A DNA stretch of 64,000 nt from CAYZWU01 sp964482235 (GTDB lineage Bacteria > Planctomycetota > B15-G4 > CAYZWU01). Location of the stretch: assembly GCA_964482235.1 (NCBI GenBank), contig CAYZWU010000006.1, positions 116,578 through 180,577 on the forward strand, read 5' to 3'. The notes under the pieces are model-generated. The model was not told the origin of the DNA and made no database searches. It saw only the letters and a list, made by a program, of their open reading frames with translations. The position numbers were made by a program, and so were the translations under genes. Positions 42,907 to 50,256 of the stretch are shown piece after piece; positions within the stretch are counted from its first letter, which is position 1; each line of letters opens with the position of its first letter.

Positions 42907-45108
42907 ATGCTGTCAATCGCGCTGGTACTGATGTTGTCCTTGCCGGGCGTTCTCGTCGAATCGGGACAGCCCGGGCAGGAAGCAGACCTTTTGATCCAGA
43001 AAACGCATCACTTCGAGCACCAGGGAATCGTTGTGGAGGAAACGCGCACGGTTGATTCCGCCACCGGCCTGATCATGCGCCGGGCCGTGGATGCCGACGG
43101 AAACCTCGTGGACCTCGACGCCCTGCGATGGGAGGAGCAGCGGCGCAAGATCGCGGCCAGGGGAAAGATCTCCCCCGAGCTCGGCCGCCTCATCGCCGAA
43201 CATGAGAGCATTGACGAGCTGCAGGTCGTCTTCTGGCTCGACGCCGGCGTCGAGCCGGACTTCAGGACCATCATCCTGAACGCCATGAACGAGGGGCTCC
43301 ACATCGAGGATGCGCGCCGCCGCGCTCTGGCCGCTGCCGAGGAGTTCTTCACCCCGGTGAACACCGCCTTCGCCGACAGGCTGGCCGCCGAGGGACACAG
43401 CGTGGACTACATCGGCGACCACTGCCCGATCGTGGTCACCACGCTTCCTTCCGGCGCCGTGGGCCCCCTCGCGCTGGTCGAGGCCGTGGACCAGGCCTAC
43501 TACTGCTTCCCGAGTTGGGCCCACGAGAACAACTACGCCCAGCCGACCCTGCGCACCACCACGGTCCACCGCCGCGGCATCAACGGCGGCAGCGCCGTCA
43601 AGGTCATGGTGCAGGATTCGGGCGGCAACGTGGCCACCAACAACCCCTTCCTCCCGACCGTGATCAAGCTGAACTCGGGAGGCACCGACTATCACGCCAC
43701 GGCCGTGGCCGGCAACGTCTGCATGACGGGGCACATGACCCTCTTCGGCGCGGCTCCCTCGCTGAACGAGATCTACACCGCCGAGGGCTGGGGCGACATC
43801 GACGCGCCGGCAGCCTGGGCGCTCGGCATGGCGGCCGGCGTCTCTTACGGGAACTGCTCCTGGTGGAACCTCACCAAGGGAGCCATCGTCTACCTGGACC
43901 GCTACTTCGACTACATCATCCGCAACTACTCGGTGCAGATGTTCAAGTCGAACGGCAACCAGGGCTGGTCCCCGCCGGAATACTCCACCTCGCCGGGCAA
44001 TGGATACAACGTCTTCAGCACGGGCTGCTACAACGACGGCGACACCTGGAAGTGGGACGATGACGCCATGGCGAGCTACTCCTCCTTCCTGAATCCCGTG
44101 GAAGGGCACGACAAGCCGAACGTGGCCTCGCCGGGCGACGAGGTGGACACCACCGGGACCTCCGCCCCCTGGATCTACTATGGATTCTCGGGAACATCGT
44201 CGGCCAGCCCGCTCACCATGGGCGTCGCCACCCTGGTGGCGAACCGCGATCCCTCGATCATCCCCTTCCCCGAGGCGCTCAAGGCGATCCTCTCCGTCTC
44301 TGCGTGGCACAACATCGAGGGCAATGCCGAGCTCTCCGAGTACGACGGCCTGGGCGGCATCCACGCCGGCGCGGCCGATGCCGTGGCTCGCGACGGCCAG
44401 TACGAGGTGGGCACCTTCACGACCTCGTCGTTCCCGGGCGGCTACTACGACAAGCAGATCTTCTGCTACAAGGGCGACGGGACGCGCGTGATCTGCTACT
44501 GGCACTCCGATCCCGACTCGAGCTACAGCACCGACATCCTGAAGATGGATCTCGACATCGCGATCCTCGATCCGAACGGCTCCACGGTGGCTTCCGCGGC
44601 CAACATCTACAATCCCTTCGAGATCGTCTACTTCGAGCCGGCCCAGACCGGGACCTACACGATCCGGCTCACCGAGCAGACGTTCCTCGGAACGAGCGAG
44701 CCGTACTGCATCGCCTGGTCCTCGCGGCAGGACGCCGCCTGTGCCGAGGTCACCCTCAGCGGATCGGGCCAGATCGGAACGACCCTGAACATGACCTTCT
44801 ACGATCAGTACGAGGCCGGCGAGGATTTCGTGACCCTGCCCTCCTTCGGAACGCTGCCGAGCCTGATCGACCTGGACGGCGGCTATATCCTGCCCGTGGC
44901 CTACGACACGCTGGCCAGGGCTGCCTACACCGGCACCTTCCCCGGCTTCGTGGGAACCCTCGACGGCAGCGGCACGGCGCTGAACTCCATCGTCATTCCC
45001 AATAACCCGGCCTTGATCGGCAGGACGGTCAATTTCGCCATGCTGGTTCATGACGGTTCGCTGGTTCCTCGAGACACCAGCGAGATCGAGTCGATCACGA
45101 TCAACTGA
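42907..45108 (+). CDS. Secreted subtilisin-family (S8) serine peptidase
   Basis: 733 residues with a short signal peptide (MLSIALVLMLSLPGVLVESG), an N-terminal pro-region, then a subtilase domain. The triad is visible as Asp237 (VMVQDSGG), His263 (DYHATAVAGN) and Ser431 (GFSGTSSASP). The catalytic domain has several Cys-containing loops (GVSYGNCSWWN; FSTGCYNDGD). The C-terminal ~250 residues are beta-rich (IAILDPNGSTVASAANIYNP; PAQTGTYTIRLTEQTF), as in pre-peptidase or proprotein-convertase-like domains. GGGAGGACC precedes the ATG and a strong terminator follows. It probably degrades extracellular protein; specificity is unknown. Confidence 0.9.
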   Translation: MLSIALVLMLSLPGVLVESGQPGQEADLLIQKTHHFEHQGIVVEETRTVDSATGLIMRRAVDADGNLVDLDALRWEEQRRKIAARGKISPELGRLIAEHESIDELQVVFWLDAGVEPDFRTIILNAMNEGLHIEDARRRALAAAEEFFTPVNTAFADRLAAEGHSVDYIGDHCPIVVTTLPSGAVGPLALVEAVDQAYYCFPSWAHENNYAQPTLRTTTVHRRGINGGSAVKVMVQDSGGNVATNNPFLPTVIKLNSGGTDYHATAVAGNVCMTGHMTLFGAAPSLNEIYTAEGWGDIDAPAAWALGMAAGVSYGNCSWWNLTKGAIVYLDRYFDYIIRNYSVQMFKSNGNQGWSPPEYSTSPGNGYNVFSTGCYNDGDTWKWDDDAMASYSSFLNPVEGHDKPNVASPGDEVDTTGTSAPWIYYGFSGTSSASPLTMGVATLVANRDPSIIPFPEALKAILSVSAWHNIEGNAELSEYDGLGGIHAGAADAVARDGQYEVGTFTTSSFPGGYYDKQIFCYKGDGTRVICYWHSDPDSSYSTDILKMDLDIAILDPNGSTVASAANIYNPFEIVYFEPAQTGTYTIRLTEQTFLGTSEPYCIAWSSRQDAACAEVTLSGSGQIGTTLNMTFYDQYEAGEDFVTLPSFGTLPSLIDLDGGYILPVAYDTLARAAYTGTFPGFVGTLDGSGTALNSIVIPNNPALIGRTVNFAMLVHDGSLVPRDTSEIESITIN

Positions 45109-45120
45109 TCCAAACACGAA

Positions 45121-45167
45121 GGCGGCAGAGTCAGAGATCAAGCGTTCTGACTCTGCCGCCTTTTTTT
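45121..45167 (+). terminator. Rho-independent terminator after the subtilase gene
   Basis: GGCGGCAGAGTCAGA (45121-45135) pairs perfectly with TCTGACTCTGCCGCC (45146-45160) around a 10-base loop and is followed by seven T (45161-45167). Textbook intrinsic terminator. Confidence 0.93.
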
Positions 45168-45213
45168 GTGATCGTCCGGCGATGAGGGGCTTCTCGGACC
45201 GATCGCAGAACCG

Positions 45214-45380
45214 TCAATACGAGTAGACGCTCACCGTGTCGATCACCGTAACCTTCGTAGGCTCCGTTCCTCTCATCCACGGCAAAGGTGAAGTTCCATA
45301 CACCAGGCGGCAGCCTCCCCTGTGCTCGAGTCTCCATGGTTTCCTCCATTTCACGCTTGAACGATGGACGGACTTTCTCC
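45214..45380 (-). pseudogene. Possible frameshifted remnant of an exported-protein C-terminus
   Basis: In the 352-bp stretch 45168-45519, one - strand frame reads LPPGVWNFTFAVDE. After a single extra base, the next frame continues GTEPTKVTVIDTVSVYSY and stops. Together they look like the last beta-strands of a secreted domain, broken by a frameshift. No start or upstream domain is present. Nothing else is recognisable in this gap. Confidence 0.25.
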
Positions 45381-45519
45381 GGAGCAAGCTCGTGACCGCT
45401 CTTCAAGGGGATCGGGAGTGTGATTGTCGGTTCAGTCTCGCATCAGCGATTTGTTCACATTTGGTAATATCAGGCGGATTCGGTCAGGCTGCGCCTCGGA
45501 GGAAATCGGCGGAGACGGA

Positions 45520-48168
45520 TTATTTTTCGGGAACCGCGGGAGAAGGGGATTTCGGCTCGATCCATTGCGGCCAGCGGGGATCGGCCCTGGCGCGGGCCTT
45601 GAGGACCTTGGCGAGGCGATACTCGCCGAAGATGATCACCCCCGTGTCGATGCAGGTCTGCAGTGCAACAAGACCGGCCTCGCGGTTTCCCTGCCCGAGC
45701 TCGCGCAAGGCGACGTAGAAGGCGAATTCGCACCGCTGCCCGGGATGCTCTGCCGCCGCATCGAGAAGCGCGGCGGCATCGATCCGGCCGGCCAGATAGT
45801 CGGCGGCCGGCCCGAGCGCCGTCTGGCTGGCATCCTCGAACACGATCTTCGCGGCATCCCGCTGACCGAACGCCTCGATCGCCCTTCGCGAGACCTCCCG
45901 CTGCCCGAGCAGCTCCATCCCGACGGTGAAGAGGAAGAAGGCCTGGGCGTTGTTCTCGTAATGGTCCATGTTGGCTCGACAGATCGTCCTCGCTTCGTCG
46001 AGGCGTCCGGATTCGGCGAGCATGACCGCCCGGATCATGGGCAGTGGATAGTAGTCGGACAGGTGTCCGGTCCCGTCACCGGCATCCTGCAGCGCCTGCT
46101 CCAGGTTGCCGAGGGCAAACCGGCTGGTCGCGAGCCAGAACTGCATGGTGGCGTCGACAGCTCCCAGAGTGGTCTGCATCAGGGAGATCATCCTTTCGAA
46201 GGCGATGACGGCTCTCTGATAATCATCCACGAACCAGAAGTAGAATCCCTCGATCAGATGGGGGAGGAAGTTCGTCTCGCTCCGCAGGGCGAGCGCAGTA
46301 TCCAGGTCCTTCCGGCAGTCGGCCAGCCACTGCGTGCCTTCCTCATGCAAATCCGGCTGGGTGCCGGCGTAGGCGGCGGCATAGAGATGGTTCCTGGCCC
46401 GGAACGCATAGGAGCCCGATCGGTTGGGCCGGCAGCCGACCAGGATCTCCGAGTCCTGGAGCATGGGAGCCAGCTCGGCGCGGTCGCCGAGATTCAGCAG
46501 CCTGTTCGCCCTGTAGTAGGACCGCGCCTGGATGGCGGGGATGAAGTCCGCCTTGAGCTCGATGGCCCGGTTGAACGATTCGATGGCCGTGCTTCCCTGC
46601 AGGCAGCTCAGCGCGTTGCCGTGAAGAAGCCAGCCGAGCGCCGTGTCGATCTCGCGATCGGAAACCTTCTCGAAGTAGCGGCGGCCGTTGATGAAGTCGG
46701 TGGCCAGGTTGTAGGCCAGGGCCATCGCAAGGCAGACCTCCACGTTGTCGGGATCCTTACTGAGCGCTTTTTTCAAGTGGGGAATGGATTCGAGAGGCTT
46801 CATGTTCAGCAGGGGAACGAGTCCTTGGCAGAGATGAAACCGCGCGGAGTCGATGCCGTTGGACTCCGCCTCGTCGAGGAGCTTCGCGGCTTCCCTGGAG
46901 TTCTGATCCTGCAGGACGGCCTCGAATGCCCTGTCGAGACTGCTCTGCCCCTGGGTCCGGCGATACTTGGACACCATGGTCATGAAGATCGCCACCAGGG
47001 CGAGAATCAGCAGTGCGCCGGCCACCCGGACACGATGCCGGTTCAGGAAACGGATCGTCTTCACCACGATCGGGGTGCGCCGGGTCAGGATCGGCTCGCC
47101 GGCCACGAAGCGCCGGCAGTCCTCGGCAAGATCCCGCGCCGTGGCATACCGCATCGCCGGCTCCTTCTCGAGGCACTTGGCGACGATGGTCTCCAGGTCC
47201 TTCGGGATCGAAGGGCTGACCTTGCGGAGCATGGGCAGCTGGCGCGTCACAACCTGGTTGAGCACCGCTTCCCGCGATTCGGCATCGAACGCCTTGGTTC
47301 GCGTGAGAATCTCGAAGAGGGTGATCCCCAGGGAGAAGATGTCGGTCCGCTTGTCCACCGGCCTCCTGCCGCCGCTCGCCTGCTCGGGCGACATGTACCG
47401 GGCCGAACCGATCACGTCGCCTGTCACCGTGATCGTGGCGTTCGCCTCCGCCCGGGCCAGACCGAAGTCGGTCACCCAGACGTTGTCTCGAAAATCGAGC
47501 AGCAGGTTGGACGGCTTGATGTCGCGGTGGATGATCCCCTCGTCATGGGCGTAGGCCAGGGCGTCCGCCACCTGCCGGCCCCAGGACGCGACCCTTCTGC
47601 AATATTCGAGGTCAGGCTCCGTTCCCTCGCCGCGCATTTCCTTGACATGCTGCGAGAGGGAGGATCCCTCGATGTACTGCATGGCGAAGTAGTGGATCCC
47701 CTGCTCCTCGCCGATGTCGTGGACGGGAACGATGTTGGTGTGATGGAGACGGCCTGCCGTGGCCGCTTCCCTGGCGAAGCGCTCCGCCGCCGTGCTGGAG
47801 AGGAGGGCGCCGAAGGGGAGCACCTTGAGCGCCACGCGGCGGTCCAGCGATCTCTGCAACGCCTCGTAGACCACGCCCATTCCGCCGCGGCCCACTTCGC
47901 GGACGATGCTGTAGCCCCCGATCTCCTGTCCGGCCTTCAGCTTGGCCCCGTCAACGGAGCGCGTGGTCTTCTCCACGAAGTCGAGGGTCCTGAACACGCC
48001 CTTGAGAGCGGTGGCCAGCTCCGGATGGGCGCGGAGGTACGCCTCCTGGTCCGGCACGTTGCCTTCGGCCAGCTCCTCGAGGTAGTTCTCGATCACCTCT
48101 TCCAGCGAGGCGCCCGGGGACGGCTCTCCTGCGTCGAGGCGTTCGTCGGCATTCTCTTCAGATGACAT
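45520..48168 (-). CDS. Membrane Hanks-type Ser/Thr protein kinase with TPR-like C-terminal domain
   Basis: 882 residues from the ATG at 48168. The kinase domain (~80-360) is complete: GRGGMGVVYEA, VALKVL, HRDIKPSNLLLDF, DFGLARAE, SARYMSPEQAS. One membrane helix follows (VAGALLILALVAIFMTMVS, ~400), then about 450 residues of helical repeat sequence (AKLLDEAESNGIDSARFHLC; NVEVCLAMALAYNLATDFIN). The N-terminus (EEVIENYLEELAEGNVPDQE) is of the kind seen in planctomycete-type kinases paired with ECF factors. Its start overlaps the ECF sigma gene by 11 bases, so kinase and sigma are translationally coupled and probably work together. Confidence 0.9.
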   Translation of the reverse strand: MSSEENADERLDAGEPSPGASLEEVIENYLEELAEGNVPDQEAYLRAHPELATALKGVFRTLDFVEKTTRSVDGAKLKAGQEIGGYSIVREVGRGGMGVVYEALQRSLDRRVALKVLPFGALLSSTAAERFAREAATAGRLHHTNIVPVHDIGEEQGIHYFAMQYIEGSSLSQHVKEMRGEGTEPDLEYCRRVASWGRQVADALAYAHDEGIIHRDIKPSNLLLDFRDNVWVTDFGLARAEANATITVTGDVIGSARYMSPEQASGGRRPVDKRTDIFSLGITLFEILTRTKAFDAESREAVLNQVVTRQLPMLRKVSPSIPKDLETIVAKCLEKEPAMRYATARDLAEDCRRFVAGEPILTRRTPIVVKTIRFLNRHRVRVAGALLILALVAIFMTMVSKYRRTQGQSSLDRAFEAVLQDQNSREAAKLLDEAESNGIDSARFHLCQGLVPLLNMKPLESIPHLKKALSKDPDNVEVCLAMALAYNLATDFINGRRYFEKVSDREIDTALGWLLHGNALSCLQGSTAIESFNRAIELKADFIPAIQARSYYRANRLLNLGDRAELAPMLQDSEILVGCRPNRSGSYAFRARNHLYAAAYAGTQPDLHEEGTQWLADCRKDLDTALALRSETNFLPHLIEGFYFWFVDDYQRAVIAFERMISLMQTTLGAVDATMQFWLATSRFALGNLEQALQDAGDGTGHLSDYYPLPMIRAVMLAESGRLDEARTICRANMDHYENNAQAFFLFTVGMELLGQREVSRRAIEAFGQRDAAKIVFEDASQTALGPAADYLAGRIDAAALLDAAAEHPGQRCEFAFYVALRELGQGNREAGLVALQTCIDTGVIIFGEYRLAKVLKARARADPRWPQWIEPKSPSPAVPEK

Positions 48169-48772
48169 CGCCAAGCAGTTCCTGGAGACGAATCAATGCG
48201 CGGGCGCAAAGACTGCGGATCGCGCGTTCCGATCGATCCATTTTCACTGCTGTTTCGGCAACATTCAACTGATTGATGTAGCGAAGACGGATCACTTCAT
48301 GGTGATCGTCGCTCAGCTGATCGAGCGCGTTCTGCAGGGCGTGGACGCGATCGGCCAGGTCGGCCGCCATGCTGGGGCTGGTCACGCTACCGGCCAGCTG
48401 GTCGAGGAGACGGAGTGTCGAGGCCTCGTGGCCGAGATCCGCCGCCCTCAGCTCGCCGCCGCGCTTGATCGTCCGGAACTCCTTGCGATCCACGTCGCAG
48501 ATCCGGTTCAGCGCGATGCGCCTGAGCCAGTGGAAGAAGCTGTCCTTCCCGCGCCCCTGGAAGCAGGCGATGTTCCTGAGGGCGTCGAGGTAGACCTGCT
48601 GCATCACGTCCTGCGATTCGAGCCGCTGCCGCAGACGATCGCCGAGATCCGCCCGGATCGAATCGAGCAGCCTCCCGGTGTTGGCGCGGAACAGCTCGCT
48701 CAGCGCCGATTCGTCGTGGTTGCGCGCTCGATCGATCAATGTTTCTTCAAGTTGTTCGTTTGTTTTTTTCAC
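48158..48772 (-). CDS. ECF-family sigma factor paired with Ser/Thr kinase
   Basis: About 204 residues. Region 2 (LESQDVMQQVYLDALRNIAC; KDSFFHWLRRIALNRICDVD) and region 4 (LDQLSDDHHEVIRLRYINQL; DRSERAIRSLCARALIRLQE) are clear. Start choice: GTG 48772 has GCGGAG 9 bases upstream, whereas ATG 48781 directly abuts that GGAG, so GTG is preferred. A longer frame to 48826 is unsupported. No anti-sigma gene is next to it; the coupled kinase gene suggests control by phosphorylation, as proposed for some ECF groups. Confidence 0.85.
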   Translation of the reverse strand: MKKTNEQLEETLIDRARNHDESALSELFRANTGRLLDSIRADLGDRLRQRLESQDVMQQVYLDALRNIACFQGRGKDSFFHWLRRIALNRICDVDRKEFRTIKRGGELRAADLGHEASTLRLLDQLAGSVTSPSMAADLADRVHALQNALDQLSDDHHEVIRLRYINQLNVAETAVKMDRSERAIRSLCARALIRLQELLGDVI

Positions 48773-48856
48773 GATGAGCATCTCCGCTATACAAAGCGGA
48801 TTATAACGAGGAATGCCACGCGGCAAATCAAAGGTTTGTCGATTTTTTTGGATCTC

Positions 48857-50227
48857 TCAAAATCCAATGTGCGGCTGCGGAGGACGATGATTGCCGTTGA
48901 AGGGACGAGCGGGAAAAAGAGGTCTTCCGAAAGCGTAGATCCTGCCCGTGTCCGTGCTGGCGTAGAGGTTGCCTTCTGCAGCGGCCAGACCGCGGACCCG
49001 TCCCTTGACGGCATGGCTCCAGAGCTCGGTTCCATCGGATATGCTGTATGCCCTGAGCACGTTGGTCCCGCCGGCAAAGAGGATGTCGCCGGCCAGGATC
49101 AGGGCGAAGGGGCAGTCGCAGCTCTTCGACCAGATCGTGCTCCCGCTGCGCTGCATGGCAAAAAGGGTGTCATGCGTGACCATGTAGGCCTGGTTTCCGG
49201 AGACCACCATCTGTCTCGCGCCTGGATGCGTGGCGATCTTGTCGAGTGTATCGGCATTGAATTCCCTGACCTCGTGACCGCCGTCATTGACCTTCGCGTG
49301 TCCGTGCAGGAAGGAGGAGTCTGCCGTGAGAAGCGCAAAGCAGCCTCCGTTTCCCGAGGCGCCGGCCTGCCCGAAAAGCGAGCCTGTGGCACGATCGAAG
49401 ACATAAGGATACTGCCTTCCCTGGAGCAGGTAGATCTTGGTCGGCGAGACCATGATGGCTCCCATGGGAGTCACACCGCCCGAGACCTTGTAGCAGCCGG
49501 GAAGGCTGTCAGAACCGGTCAGGGCATCGACGGCGCAGAGGTACGATGTCTCCCAGTTGACCAGCGAGGCGGCGAAGTAGACCTTGCCGTCCTGGACGGC
49601 AGTGCCCGTCCTGACGGGCCACAGGGGAATCAGGCTGCCGTTGTTGCCGATCAGGCGCGTCCGGCCCGAGGGCGAGTATTTCCAGATCAGCGAGCCGTCG
49701 ACCGGATCGATGCAGGAGACGAATCCGTCGTCCGAGCCGAAGTAGAGCTTGCCGCCGGCAATGGTGGGGGGATAGCGCACCGGACCGTTGGCGGTATGGA
49801 ACCACTTCTCCTTTCCCGACTGCCGATCGAGGCAGTGAACCGAGTCCGTGACGGACGAGCCGAAGAAGACCGAGCTCTCGGCTGCGGTGACGAAGAGGAC
49901 GAAGTCGAAATCCCGCATGGGTGTGAGCTTACAGGCGTTCTGGGCGTTGCTCGATCTCCAGGCATCCCATGGTGCACCGCCGTCCCAGGCGATCCGGGGC
50001 GGGACGGGGGAAGAGTAGGTCCAGTTCAGGGTCAGGAACTTCGTGTTCAGCGATTCCGATGTCACCCCGCTCCTGGCGCTGTCCTTCATGTAGGTGGGCC
50101 ACTCGTCCGCGAGGGCTGTGCCGGAAGCGAGAGCCAGAACCAGGCAGGTGCACGCAAGACATGCCGATAGCGCGCCTGGAAAAAGCCGCTTCGAGGACCT
50201 CGTTCCTTCACCGTCCATCTTCGACAT
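48857..50227 (-). CDS. Exported PQQ-type beta-propeller protein
   Basis: 456 residues with a signal peptide (ACLACTCLVLALASGTALAD) and repeated PQQ/BamB-like propeller blades: SVHCLDRQSGKEKWFHTANG, FVSCIDPVDGSLIWKYSPSG, RAYSISDGTELWSHAVKG, LYASTDTGRIYAF. The propeller is probably a scaffold, since no alcohol-dehydrogenase catalytic residues were noted. There are several Cys residues, one adjacent pair motif SKSCDCPFA. AAAGGAAACG precedes the ATG. It lies 29 bases after a related larger propeller protein and is probably cotranscribed with it. Function unknown; the location is periplasm or outer surface. Confidence 0.8.
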   Translation of the reverse strand: MSKMDGEGTRSSKRLFPGALSACLACTCLVLALASGTALADEWPTYMKDSARSGVTSESLNTKFLTLNWTYSSPVPPRIAWDGGAPWDAWRSSNAQNACKLTPMRDFDFVLFVTAAESSVFFGSSVTDSVHCLDRQSGKEKWFHTANGPVRYPPTIAGGKLYFGSDDGFVSCIDPVDGSLIWKYSPSGRTRLIGNNGSLIPLWPVRTGTAVQDGKVYFAASLVNWETSYLCAVDALTGSDSLPGCYKVSGGVTPMGAIMVSPTKIYLLQGRQYPYVFDRATGSLFGQAGASGNGGCFALLTADSSFLHGHAKVNDGGHEVREFNADTLDKIATHPGARQMVVSGNQAYMVTHDTLFAMQRSGSTIWSKSCDCPFALILAGDILFAGGTNVLRAYSISDGTELWSHAVKGRVRGLAAAEGNLYASTDTGRIYAFGRPLFPARPFNGNHRPPQPHIGF

Positions 50228-50256
50228 CGTTTCCTTTCAGGTTGTTGCCGTTCCAG

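Noticed and set aside
42913..45141. ~740-codon - strand frame opposite the subtilase
   Set aside because: Shadow of the S8 peptidase, whose catalytic triad is clear on +.
45424..48165. ~900-codon + strand frame opposite the protein kinase
   Set aside because: Shadow of the kinase gene; no domain features.
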